A DNA stretch of 64,000 bases from an uncultured bacterium. GTDB taxonomy: Bacteria > Patescibacteriota > Saccharimonadia > Saccharimonadales > Saccharimonadaceae. Below, in pieces: positions 15,414 to 23,646 of the stretch. The DNA lies in contig CALIJI010000010.1 of NCBI GenBank assembly GCA_938017895.1, positions 1 through 64,000 on the forward strand, given 5' to 3'. Both the position numbers and the translations under genes were made by a program. The notes under the pieces are model-generated. The model was not told the origin of the DNA and made no database searches. It was given only the letters and a program-made list of their open reading frames with translations. Numbering within the stretch: the stretch's first letter is position 1; every line of letters starts with the position of its first letter.

Positions 15414-16572
15414 TTTTTACCTCCGCTGTTATTTTTTTATCAATTGTCTCAATCAAAATCTGCTCACCAACTTCTATACTACCTCTCAAAATTGCATATC
15501 CTTGACGTAAGATTCTTTGTGGATTGAGGTTTTCTAGTAGTCGTTTTTTTGCTAAAATATCATCTCGCCGCTGTTCGATTATAGATAATAATTTCGTTCG
15601 GATTTTATCTTTTTTAGAATTATTTTGTTTTTTTATTAATTCTATATTTTCTAAAATTCGTTCGCCTGCTCTTAATATCTTTGAATGCAAAAAACGAATC
15701 TCCGCCAACTTATCAGGCGACAAAATTTGTGCTACATTACTAGGGGTCGAAGCTGCGTAATCTGCCGCCAGATCACATAAACTCTCATCAATTTCGTGGC
15801 CAATTCCAGTAATTATCGGCACACGAGAAGCAGCTACAGCGCGAACTAGACGTTCATCATTAAAAACCGCCAGATCATCAGTACTGCCACCACCCCGAAT
15901 AATCGCAATCACTTCTGGCAATTCTTCACAAGAATTAAAATACTCGATCGCCCTAATAATCTGATCCGCCGCTACCAAACCCTGAACTTGCGTATGTGCA
16001 ACACGAATTTTAAGACCGCTCCATCGCTCATTGATAATCTTAATAAAATCGGCAAACCCAGCAGCCTGCGTACTGGATATTATAGCAATTCGCTGTGGAT
16101 TTTGCGGTAAATCACGCTTACGGTCTTTATCAAAAAGACCTTCACGCGCCAGCTTCTGTTTTAATATGTCAAAAGATTTTTTAAGACTGCCTTCACCTTT
16201 CGGAATTATTTTTTCAACTGTTAGGCTAAATTTGCCCCAGTCGGTTAATTTAGGTCTAACCTCAGCTACAATTTTCATACCATCTTCAAGCGGAAATCGC
16301 ATTTGCCAGACCGTCATAAAACAACTCAGGCTAGATCGCTCATCCTTGAGGTCAAAAAACACAAATTTCTTTTGATTGATTTTAAAACTAGAAACCTCAC
16401 CCTCGATCAATACACTCGGAAAACTTTTTTCAAAAATATCATTCGAGACAGCTACAAAATCCGACACACTAAAAATAATTTCGCGATTTGCTGGATCTGT
16501 AGAATCGTATTTATTCAAAAGCGATATTTGGTCTTCAACTAAATCATCAAACTCACTAAAATCAAAATTCAT
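15397..16572 (-). CDS. xseA: Exodeoxyribonuclease VII large subunit
   Basis: Large subunit of ExoVII, which degrades single-stranded DNA. An N-terminal OB fold (about 30-110) precedes the catalytic region with IAIISSTQAAGFADFI, VIAIIRGGGSTDDLAVFNDE and VPIITGIGHEIDESLCDLAAD, followed by a long coiled coil. A frame open to 16641 would add 23 residues, but the ATG at 16572 begins MNFDFSEFD and has an extended -10 (TGC-TATAAT, 16580-16585) ending 7 nt upstream, so it is chosen (391 residues). Confidence 0.95.
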   Translation of the reverse strand: MNFDFSEFDDLVEDQISLLNKYDSTDPANREIIFSVSDFVAVSNDIFEKSFPSVLIEGEVSSFKINQKKFVFFDLKDERSSLSCFMTVWQMRFPLEDGMKIVAEVRPKLTDWGKFSLTVEKIIPKGEGSLKKSFDILKQKLAREGLFDKDRKRDLPQNPQRIAIISSTQAAGFADFIKIINERWSGLKIRVAHTQVQGLVAADQIIRAIEYFNSCEELPEVIAIIRGGGSTDDLAVFNDERLVRAVAASRVPIITGIGHEIDESLCDLAADYAASTPSNVAQILSPDKLAEIRFLHSKILRAGERILENIELIKKQNNSKKDKIRTKLLSIIEQRRDDILAKKRLLENLNPQRILRQGYAILRGSIEVGEQILIETIDKKITAEVKNVKQN

Positions 16573-16579
16573 ATGCTTT

Positions 16580-16585
16580 ATTATA
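16580..16585 (-). promoter_or_regulatory. xseA extended -10, leaderless geometry
   Basis: TGC-TATAAT on the minus strand, 7 nt from the chosen ATG at 16572. Confidence 0.7.
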
Positions 16586-16627
16586 GCATAATCTAAAAAG
16601 TTTTTCTCGCCCCACATTAAAACAAAA

Positions 16628-16668
16628 AAAGACATCTGCATTTCGATAATACTTTAGCAAATGTCTTT
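16628..16668 (-). terminator. Terminator of surface-protein gene 16704-18059
   Basis: AAAGACAT-TGC arm (16628-16639) pairs with GCA-ATGTCTTT (16657-16668) with one mismatch; a run of U follows on the minus strand. Confidence 0.8.
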
Positions 16669-16703
16669 TATGGATTATAAGTTATTTAACAAATATTTTT
16701 AAC

Positions 16704-18059
16704 TTACAAGTTAATTTTTGATTTTTTTCGATAAATGACTACACCACTAGTTAATGCAATAAGAACAGCCGAGGCTAGTATAATCCAACCGAATACATCA
16801 TTGTTATCTGATTTTTTAAATCCAGTTTGCGGAGTTTTTGGAGCTGCCTCACTGCGAGGAGCTTCAGCTGGCTTTTCAGTTTTAACTTCTTTTGCTGGTT
16901 CAGTTGGTTTTTGTTTAATAGCTTCAAGATCAGCTTGAGTTAAGATACCCTTGATTGGCACTTCATGCACACCATTGCCTTGGAATATTACCGATCCGTC
17001 TTTTGCAGTTACCGTAACTTTATATTTGATATTCTTGAGTTTGCCATTAACTAGGTCAATATTAGCTTGAGCTGCTGGGTCAGGGTTTAGCTCTATTGGA
17101 AAATCAAACCCAGAAGAAGTCTTCAAATTCTGTTGTTCTAAAACCTTAACATTACCGGCCAAGCCTTCACTATCAAAGCCAAATTTAAAACCAGTTCGCG
17201 GAGTTTCCATGATTAGCTTATCTGCATTAACCCTATTACTATCATCAAAGATAAAATTCGATCCAGTATTTCGCTCAGCCTTATATTTACTAAATAGAAC
17301 TGGCGAATCTTTCTCTAGTTCTATTTTGATATTAGCATCTTTCCAATTGCTTTTTGTCTCTATACCAAAGACTAAGTTTCCCCTTTTAGTATCAGAATTA
17401 AAACTAGAACTACTGCGCCATATTGTATCACTATATGAAAGTCTTTTAGTGTAACCATTAACTTTAATATGCTTGCTAAATACTTCTCGGTCATTTACTG
17501 CAGCAAAAGTACGAACATCATAATTGGGTGAAGAATCTACTAATGGGTAACTAGCATGAATATTAGAAAAAATAAAACCTATTTTATTAACATTCTGACC
17601 TGCCACATCCTGATTAAAGGTAACCTTCCATTTACTCCAAGGCACAGCATCTTCAACTTTATAAGCATCAAACTGGGCAATACCTGCGGCATCAGTTTTA
17701 TATGAAGAATAAGTATGGCGACCCTTATTGGACTCAACAACTTTGGCAGTTGTTACAGTTTTGCCATTAGCTTTAATGTCGAAGTCTCGAATTTCACCCA
17801 TACCAGCGATACCCTTTTGGTAAATAAAGAAGTAGTCACCAGGATTGACTGTTTCCTGAATATCAAAGTCCATTCCAAAACTATACCAGCGATCATCGAC
17901 CGCAACCTTATCTACTTTAGGGTCAGCTTTAAGCTGAATATTAGGTGAGGTTAAAATCTTTGTGAGCTGTTTTGGTGTATCAGCAAAAGCTGGTCGCACC
18001 AAAGCTCCACCAGTAATCGCAATCGCCAAAATTGCTGCGATCTTAATTTTATATTTCAT
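16704..18059 (-). CDS. Wall-anchored adhesin-like surface protein with PQTG motif
   Basis: A 451-residue secreted protein. The signal peptide is MKYKIKIAAILAIAITGG then ALVRPAFA-DTP. The body is beta-rich, with GDYFFIYQKG, FDIKANGKTVTTAKVV and KWKVTFNQDVAGQ recalling bacterial Ig-like adhesin modules (inference). A charged Pro/Glu/Lys linker leads to TPQTGF, a hydrophobic helix and RKKSKINL, a sortase-type anchor variant. AGGAG lies upstream of the ATG. Its promoter contains a G10 tract between -35 and -10, suggesting on/off or graded expression by slipped-strand mutation. No sortase is in the window. Confidence 0.82.
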   Translation of the reverse strand: MKYKIKIAAILAIAITGGALVRPAFADTPKQLTKILTSPNIQLKADPKVDKVAVDDRWYSFGMDFDIQETVNPGDYFFIYQKGIAGMGEIRDFDIKANGKTVTTAKVVESNKGRHTYSSYKTDAAGIAQFDAYKVEDAVPWSKWKVTFNQDVAGQNVNKIGFIFSNIHASYPLVDSSPNYDVRTFAAVNDREVFSKHIKVNGYTKRLSYSDTIWRSSSSFNSDTKRGNLVFGIETKSNWKDANIKIELEKDSPVLFSKYKAERNTGSNFIFDDSNRVNADKLIMETPRTGFKFGFDSEGLAGNVKVLEQQNLKTSSGFDFPIELNPDPAAQANIDLVNGKLKNIKYKVTVTAKDGSVIFQGNGVHEVPIKGILTQADLEAIKQKPTEPAKEVKTEKPAEAPRSEAAPKTPQTGFKKSDNNDVFGWIILASAVLIALTSGVVIYRKKSKINL

Positions 18060-18109
18060 TCTTCTCCTTTTCTACCAATAAAGGTGAATATTAACTCGTT
18101 TATGTTTAT

Positions 18110-18140
18110 ATTCTACCCCCCCCCCTGTATATTTTGTCAA
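18110..18140 (-). promoter_or_regulatory. Candidate phase-variable promoter with G10 spacer tract
   Basis: Minus strand: consensus -35 TTGACA (18135-18140), -10 TAGAAT (18110-18115). The 19-bp spacer consists of 9 mixed bases (18126-18134) plus ten consecutive G (18116-18125, read as C10 on the plus strand). Optimal spacing is 17, so changes in tract length would change promoter strength. About 50 nt of leader follow before the Shine-Dalgarno and the ATG at 18059. Confidence 0.85.
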
Positions 18141-18168
18141 GTATGTTCTTAAAATCAGTTAAATCTGC

Positions 18169-18174
18169 TATAAT
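18169..18174 (+). promoter_or_regulatory. Extended -10 of gene 18181-19410, leaderless geometry
   Basis: TGC-TATAAT ends 6 nt before the ATG at 18181; a weak TTCTTA lies at 17-bp spacing. It is divergent from the poly-G promoter about 30 bp away. Confidence 0.75.
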
Positions 18175-18180
18175 AAAATA

Positions 18181-19410
18181 ATGAAAATTGCAATCTTGGG
18201 CAGGCAGCCCGCCATTGGAATCGCTGAACTAGAAAGTGTTTTTGGTGGTGAAAAAATCCGTGTTTTAAATCGTGAGGTGGCTTTAGTAGACTCCACTAAG
18301 CTTAATGTTTCTCATTTTGGTAGTATTTTAAAAACCGGTGAGATAGTTCATGAGATAGAGTCAACCGATTGGCATAAGATAAAACCGATTGTTCTGGAAA
18401 AAGTTCTAGACGACGCCAAAAAAGCAAATGGTAAAATCACGATGGGAATTTCAACTTACGGAGTCAGGACTTCCCCAAGAGAAATCTCAGACCTATTATC
18501 AAAAATAAAACAAAGCGCCAAAAAAGCTAGTATATCAATACGTATAATCGACGGGCGCAAATTATCACTCTCTACTGCAATTTCGCACAACAACAAATTA
18601 GGGCTAAGCGATAAAAAACGAGAGATTATAATCGCAAGCTCCAAAAAGACGACCTTTATTGCTTTAAGCGAAGGTTCACAAAATATTTCTGCCTACGCCC
18701 GACGAGATCGAAACCGTCCACGACGCGACGCTTTTGTCGGGATGTTGCCGCCAAAATTAGCCCAGACAATGATCAATCTTGGCGCTGGCGAAAACCAACC
18801 ACAGATAAAATTAACAAACAGCCCTACAAAAAATATAGACACTCCAAAACTACTTGATCCTTTTTGTGGCACCGGCACAGTTCTTCAAGAGGCAACCCTA
18901 AAAGGTTTTGAAGTTTTCGGAACAGATTTAAGCGACAAAATGATTGATTTCTCGCAAGAAAATCTAGATTGGTTTGAGCAAGAATTTAGGCCACATGGCA
19001 AAATTGGCAAAATATATCAAGCTGATGCAACTCATGAAAAGTGGGATTTCGCGCCAAAACTTTCAACTGTAGTGTGCGAGACCTATCTTGGACAGCCCTT
19101 TTCTGCACCGCCATCACCAAAGAAGCTCACTGAAGTGCGCGAAAACTGTAATCGTATAATCTCGAATTTCTTGAAAAATCTAGCCCGTCAAATTCAAGAA
19201 GGCACCCAAATTTGTATTGCTGTTCCAGCTTGGAAAACCCAAAATGGCAATTTTTCTCACCTTCCGCTTGTTGACTTTTTGGAGGAACTCGGCTATAATA
19301 GGAGGGAATTTATGCGCGTTAAACCACAAGATTTAATATATTATCGCGAAAATCAAGTTGTGGCGCGTGAATTATTAGTACTAATAAGGAGTAAAAATGT
19401 CAAAAGTTAA
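18181..19410 (+). CDS. Trm11/TrmG10-like RNA methyltransferase
   Basis: A 409-residue SAM-dependent methyltransferase of the COG1041 type that modifies tRNA guanine N2 in archaea and eukaryotes. After an N-terminal region (about 1-150, possibly THUMP-like), RRDAFVGMLPPKLAQTMINL and LLDPFCGTGTVLQEATLKGF (SAM motif I) are characteristic. The usual catalytic (D/N)PPY(G) reads CETYLGQPF here, which departs from the family. Substrate is not proven. Its end overlaps rpmA by 14 nt, so it is co-transcribed and coupled with ribosomal protein bL27. The gene is leaderless by promoter position. Confidence 0.8.
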   Translation: MKIAILGRQPAIGIAELESVFGGEKIRVLNREVALVDSTKLNVSHFGSILKTGEIVHEIESTDWHKIKPIVLEKVLDDAKKANGKITMGISTYGVRTSPREISDLLSKIKQSAKKASISIRIIDGRKLSLSTAISHNNKLGLSDKKREIIIASSKKTTFIALSEGSQNISAYARRDRNRPRRDAFVGMLPPKLAQTMINLGAGENQPQIKLTNSPTKNIDTPKLLDPFCGTGTVLQEATLKGFEVFGTDLSDKMIDFSQENLDWFEQEFRPHGKIGKIYQADATHEKWDFAPKLSTVVCETYLGQPFSAPPSPKKLTEVRENCNRIISNFLKNLARQIQEGTQICIAVPAWKTQNGNFSHLPLVDFLEELGYNRREFMRVKPQDLIYYRENQVVARELLVLIRSKNVKS

Positions 19411-19675
19411 AGCTGGTGGTACAAGTAAGAACATCCACAACAACGCTGGCCAACGCTTAGGCGTAAAACGATTTGGCGGTCAAAAAGTCAATGAGGGCGA
19501 AGTTCTCGTTCGACAAACTGGCGCAACCAAATTAGCTGGCGAAGGAACTTACATGAGCCGAAACTTTACAATCCATGCCGCTAAAAGTGGAGTTGTAAAC
19601 TTTAAGCAAATCGCCAAAAAGAAATTTACAGGTAAAACTGAGCGACGAACTGTAGTTGAAGTAATCGCTGCTTAA
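19397..19675 (+). CDS. rpmA: 50S ribosomal protein L27
   Basis: A 92-residue bL27, whose N-terminal tail reaches the peptidyl-transferase centre. AGGTSKNIHNNAGQRLGVKR, GGQKVNEGEVLVRQTG and the glycine-rich core are typical. AAGGAG lies before the ATG, inside the methyltransferase gene that it overlaps by 14 nt. Its usual partner rplU is 37 kb away at 56623, so the classic rplU-rpmA pair is split here. A strong terminator follows. Confidence 0.97.
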   Translation: MSKVKAGGTSKNIHNNAGQRLGVKRFGGQKVNEGEVLVRQTGATKLAGEGTYMSRNFTIHAAKSGVVNFKQIAKKKFTGKTERRTVVEVIAA

Positions 19676-19680
19676 TTTCA

Positions 19681-19718
19681 AAAAAATAAGCCTCTTCTCA
19701 CGAATTGGCTTATTTTTT
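19681..19718. terminator. Bidirectional terminator between rpmA and the receiver gene
   Basis: A perfect 12-bp stem AAAAAATAAGCC (19681-19692) with GGCTTATTTTTT (19707-19718). The A and T runs give U-tracts on both strands for the two convergent genes. Confidence 0.9.
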
Positions 19719-19742
19719 ATATATAGATTTATATGGCGGTTT

Positions 19743-20126
19743 TTATGATTGGATTCCAAGATGGTGGCGAACTCGCTCTACTACATCAGAAATAACCACT
19801 TGAGATTTAACTAAATACTCATCAACGCCTAGAGATTCAGCTCGCTCCTTATCTTTTTCTTGACTTAAAGCGGTTAACATAATTACCGTAATATTCATCG
19901 TTTCAGGAGTATTCTTTAAAATATCAAGAACATCGAACCCAGAAATTTTCGGCATCATTGCGTCCAGTAAAATTAAATCTGGACGATAAGCGATCGCGCT
20001 AGAAAGAGCCTGTTCACCATCATGAACTTCACACACGTCAAAACCTTCCATTTCAAGACGAGCGCGATATACGCTTGCCAACATTTCATCATCTTCAACT
20101 AATAAGATCTTCTTCTTTATTTCCAT
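19743..20126 (-). CDS. Second single-domain response regulator
   Basis: A 127-residue CheY-like receiver. EDDE near the N-terminus, phospho-acceptor Asp55 in LILLDAMMPKISGFDV, Thr in VIMLTAL and Lys in YLVKSQ are all present. It has no output domain and no adjacent kinase; the only kinase in the window is at 13712. A TATAAT (20133-20138) ends 6 nt before the ATG. It stands alone between rpmA and the S41 protease, so partner and output are unknown. Confidence 0.93.
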   Translation of the reverse strand: MEIKKKILLVEDDEMLASVYRARLEMEGFDVCEVHDGEQALSSAIAYRPDLILLDAMMPKISGFDVLDILKNTPETMNITVIMLTALSQEKDKERAESLGVDEYLVKSQVVISDVVERVRHHLGIQS

Positions 20127-20132
20127 AGCCGT

Positions 20133-20138
20133 ATTATA
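20133..20138 (-). promoter_or_regulatory. Extended -10 of receiver gene, leaderless geometry
   Basis: TGT-TATAAT on the minus strand, 6 nt from the ATG at 20126. Confidence 0.7.
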
Positions 20139-20165
20139 ACATAAGTTTTTTCAAAAAGCTATATT

Positions 20166-21353
20166 TTATTTTAGAGCTTCCTTAGCAGAGTCAAGCTGAG
20201 GGTCTTGGCCAGAATTTATTTGTTCAGAAGTAATTTTAACTTCTTTATCCGGAGAAATACCTTCACCATTAATATTTTTTCCGTTCGGCGTATACCACTT
20301 AGCTATAGTTACTTTTAAAATTGCACCATTATTGATCTTAATCGGTTCTTGAACACTGCCTTTACCATAAGTTTTAACACCATAAAAACGGGCAGCTTTA
20401 TGATCTTTTAGGGCGCCAACAACAATCTCACTCGCACTCGCACTACTGCCGTCGGCTATAACAATAGTCTCTACTCCTTCAAGAATATTATTACCATCCG
20501 CACGAACCTCATCGACGGTTTTCGTACCCTTTTTCTCTGACACAATTAAGCTACCTTTTTTGAGCCATAAACTAGCCACCGATTGTGCAGCAGTAACATA
20601 ACCGCCCCCATTTCCACGAAGGTCTAGAATAACTTTAGAAATTCCTTTCTGCTTGATCTCTTGTGCATATTTTTTAGCCAAATTACCGGTTTCGTTATCA
20701 AAACGAGAAATAGTCAAGATAGCAATTTTATTCGAAATATTCAACTCAACGCTCGGATTGGAGATTTTGGCACGAGTAATCGAAAACTCTTTTTCTTCTT
20801 TATTTCGAGAGATTTTAATCTTTACACTAGTACCAGCTTCTCCTTTTATCTTGGATGTGATTTCATCAATACTCATACCAGAAACACTCTCACTATTAAC
20901 CTCAAGAATAATATCTCCACTCTGAATACCAGATTCGATAGCTGGGTTATTTTTCAGAGCTCGGATAACAGTAGGAAGATTGTTACGGATGCCAATCTCA
21001 ACTCCAATACCAGCACCAATATCGCCACTTAAACTTTTATTAAATTCTTCTGCTTCTTTTGAGCCCATATAAGTCGTAAATTTATCACCAGTAGCATTAA
21101 CTAGCCCCTTTGAAGCACCCTCGATTAATTTATTTTTATCAATATTGCCATCAAATTTAGTAATTAAAGTTTTAAAAGTCTCTTGAACTGAATTTAAATC
21201 TAGCTCGTTAGTTTGCTTCTGAAGACCAAAAACAGGTGAAACTAAATTTAAAAGCTCGGTTTTTCGAGTCCCGCCAATAAAACCAACTATTAACATAACC
21301 CCCGAAATAACCACCGTAGTCGAGACATCGACTTTCCTACTCTCTCTATTCAT
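20166..21353 (-). CDS. S41 C-terminal processing protease (CtpA-like)
   Basis: A 395-residue membrane-anchored serine protease. One N-terminal helix (VSTTVVISGVMLIVGFIGG) is followed by a PDZ domain (about 95-175, IRALKNNPAIESGIQSGDII) and the S41 catalytic domain: VILDLRGNGGGYV, the Ser in DGSSASASEIVVGAL and the Lys in YGKGSVQ form the Ser-Lys dyad. It cleaves envelope proteins. It lies directly downstream of the FtsEX-CHAP hydrolase genes but has its own TATAAT (21360-21365) 6 nt before the ATG. Substrate is unknown; the neighbouring hydrolase is a plausible one. Confidence 0.93.
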   Translation of the reverse strand: MNRESRKVDVSTTVVISGVMLIVGFIGGTRKTELLNLVSPVFGLQKQTNELDLNSVQETFKTLITKFDGNIDKNKLIEGASKGLVNATGDKFTTYMGSKEAEEFNKSLSGDIGAGIGVEIGIRNNLPTVIRALKNNPAIESGIQSGDIILEVNSESVSGMSIDEITSKIKGEAGTSVKIKISRNKEEKEFSITRAKISNPSVELNISNKIAILTISRFDNETGNLAKKYAQEIKQKGISKVILDLRGNGGGYVTAAQSVASLWLKKGSLIVSEKKGTKTVDEVRADGNNILEGVETIVIADGSSASASEIVVGALKDHKAARFYGVKTYGKGSVQEPIKINNGAILKVTIAKWYTPNGKNINGEGISPDKEVKITSEQINSGQDPQLDSAKEALK

Positions 21354-21359
21354 TATTTT

Positions 21360-21365
21360 ATTATA
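21360..21365 (-). promoter_or_regulatory. -10 box of S41 protease gene, leaderless geometry
   Basis: TATAAT on the minus strand, 6 nt before the ATG at 21353. Confidence 0.7.
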
Positions 21366-21422
21366 TCATAAGCAATTTTTAAACTCAAAAAATCACCTCT
21401 TAGTTGAGGTGATTTATTAAAT

Positions 21423-22601
21423 TTATTTGATATAGATATATTCATGGAATTTATTTGTAGAAACACGCATTTGAGAGTATTCACCCCAGCGATTCCCATT
21501 CGAAGGAGTTGGCCAGTTATACTGGCTAATTGTCATCGTGCCGTCGCCATGAACTGATTCAACCCAAGCAACGTGACCATAGGCACCAATGTACATAACA
21601 GCGATAGACCCAGCCCGTGGAGTTGACCCTGTAGAAAATCCATGTCGTCGTGCTGAAGCTGGCCACATATTAGCGTTCCCCCACCAAAGAGGTTGATAGC
21701 CAGTTTCTTTGACAATTCTCCAAGCAGTATAGCTCACACATTGGCCACAACCGTAGCCTAGAGGATCATCTTTATAACTCCATACAGTAGATTGATCTAC
21801 TACGCATCCCCAGCTAGAGCCCCAAGGATACGAGCTTCCAACTCCACCAGCCCCAAGATCAACCGAGGATCCACTACGTAGAAATCTCTGAGCCTCTTGT
21901 TGAATAATTCTATTCTGCTCGTCTTGCAGTTTAGCTTTTTGAGCCGATTGTTCCTGAGCGTATTTCTTATATTCAGCTTCTTCACCCTTTGTTTTTTCAA
22001 GCAAAGAATTTCGCTCATTGATTTTATCTTGCTTTTGCTTTTCAGATACTTTTTGGTCTTCTAGAACTTTTTTAACAGCATCTCGCTTTTGTTCAAGTTC
22101 TTTTTTGCGTTGCTTAATTTCACCAACTTTTTGCGTCAATGAATCCTTCACAGAACTTTGATATTCTAGATTATCTAGTGCCTTAGAAAGATTTTCGCTA
22201 CTCGCCAATCGTTCAATCGGTGTAATTTCTTCATCAACCGACATATCGGCCAGAGTTCTGCCTAAGGCCTTACGGTTTGCTTCAATTTTCTCCTCAGTTT
22301 CCTTAATTTCAATCTGAAGCTTATCATGCTGCGCCTGAGAAATTTTAATTTGATTCTCGATAGCAACTCGCTCTTTTTCAATAGAATTTAATTCATCCTG
22401 GATGTTTTGAGCTTTATTCTTAAGCTCATTTGCTTGACCTAAAGCCTCTTGTTCGCTCCTTTGAAGAGCATCAATCTGCTGCTGAAGCTCCGCCTTACGA
22501 TCGGCCTGAGCTGGTTTTATGACATTCATCGCAAATACACTTGATATAGCAAGCCCAAGCGATAATATTCCGTTTACTAAAATTTTCCTTTTCTTTACCA
22601 T
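21423..22601 (-). CDS. PcsB-like CHAP peptidoglycan hydrolase with coiled coil
   Basis: A 392-residue secreted hydrolase. A signal peptide (ILVNGILSLGLAISSVFAMN) is followed by a long coiled coil (about 35-230, rich in Glu/Lys/Gln) and a C-terminal CHAP domain: GCGQCVSYTAWRIVKETG with catalytic Cys288, and YGHVAWVESV with His343. This is the architecture of PcsB/RipC-type cell-separation amidases or endopeptidases that FtsEX activates through the coiled coil. ftsE and ftsX are directly upstream, which supports this role. A TATAAT about 30 nt upstream and AGGA suggest its own leadered transcript as well. Confidence 0.9.
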   Translation of the reverse strand: MVKKRKILVNGILSLGLAISSVFAMNVIKPAQADRKAELQQQIDALQRSEQEALGQANELKNKAQNIQDELNSIEKERVAIENQIKISQAQHDKLQIEIKETEEKIEANRKALGRTLADMSVDEEITPIERLASSENLSKALDNLEYQSSVKDSLTQKVGEIKQRKKELEQKRDAVKKVLEDQKVSEKQKQDKINERNSLLEKTKGEEAEYKKYAQEQSAQKAKLQDEQNRIIQQEAQRFLRSGSSVDLGAGGVGSSYPWGSSWGCVVDQSTVWSYKDDPLGYGCGQCVSYTAWRIVKETGYQPLWWGNANMWPASARRHGFSTGSTPRAGSIAVMYIGAYGHVAWVESVHGDGTMTISQYNWPTPSNGNRWGEYSQMRVSTNKFHEYIYIK

Positions 22602-22653
22602 TTTTTATTTTTTCCTGTCTATATTTTTATTATACCACATCAAAATGCTTAAA

Positions 22654-23646
22654 TCAACTCTTATTTAGATATTTTCTTGTCGCAATCCAAGACGATACAA
22701 CACCAATTAAAGAGCCCAAGAGCGCCAAGCAAGGAAATACAATGAATAAATAATTAGGCCACCTAGTTACAACCGGATCAAGTGTAATACCCCAATTTTC
22801 GATCTTGTTTAGAGATAGTGTTACTGCCGTATAACCTACACTAGTCGCAAAAACTGCAGCCAATATCCCTGAAATCATAGACTCTACAACAAAGGGACCC
22901 CGAATAAAACTATTTTCAGCACCAACAAGTTTCATCATATAAATCTCTTCTCGCCGATTAAATATCGCCATACGAATAGTATTAAAGATTATTAAACCAG
23001 AAATCATTGCAAAAAGTGCTATTGCAAAAACGCCAACCTTTTCAACCGTTGCAAAAGCGTTAGAAATAGTTTCGATAGATTCTTTTCGGCTACTTTTATA
23101 AGTTGGCTCTTTTGTCTTATGAAGATTTTCCTGGAAAATTTTATCACTTTCAACTGTCTTTTTTAATTCAGCAGTATTACCGATATCTTCAAGAGTAACC
23201 GAAAAACTAGCCGGAAACTCATTCGACGCAACTTCAATCGCTTCTAGAGTAGTTTCGTCTTTTTCCTTAATCTTTTTTGAAGCATAATTCTTTTGGGCTT
23301 GTTCGTTAGACGTATATTCAACTTTCTTAACAGTCTTGAGATTTTTTAGAGTTTTGGTCATTTTAGCTACGTCGGTGTCTTTTACATCTTTTTTAAGATA
23401 AATAGAAACATCTATTTTTTCCGTTAGAGTATTAACAGTATTCACAATACCCATACGGACCAAAAAAGATCCAAAAATTATCAAGAGCGTAATAGTCATC
23501 ACTGCTGTCGCTGCTACCGATAGCCAAGCATTCCGACGAAAACTATTTGCCCCATATTTTATTATTCGCCACAAAGTTAATAATTTACGCTTGCGGCGTT
23601 TTTGTTCCATCATAACTTTTGAATTTTGCTTTTTTTTCTTTGCCAT
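22654..23646 (-). CDS. ftsX: Cell division permease FtsX
   Basis: A 330-residue FtsX. A very basic cytoplasmic N-terminus (KKKKQNSKVMMEQKRRKRK), the first transmembrane helix (SVAATAVMTITLLIIFGSFL), an extracytoplasmic loop (about 70-200, where it should contact the hydrolase coiled coil) and three C-terminal helices with EEIYMMKLVGAENSFIRGPF give the expected topology. The ATG overlaps the ftsE stop as TAATG. With FtsE it couples ATP hydrolysis in the divisome to wall hydrolysis by the downstream CHAP protein. Confidence 0.94.
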   Translation of the reverse strand: MAKKKKQNSKVMMEQKRRKRKLLTLWRIIKYGANSFRRNAWLSVAATAVMTITLLIIFGSFLVRMGIVNTVNTLTEKIDVSIYLKKDVKDTDVAKMTKTLKNLKTVKKVEYTSNEQAQKNYASKKIKEKDETTLEAIEVASNEFPASFSVTLEDIGNTAELKKTVESDKIFQENLHKTKEPTYKSSRKESIETISNAFATVEKVGVFAIALFAMISGLIIFNTIRMAIFNRREEIYMMKLVGAENSFIRGPFVVESMISGILAAVFATSVGYTAVTLSLNKIENWGITLDPVVTRWPNYLFIVFPCLALLGSLIGVVSSWIATRKYLNKS

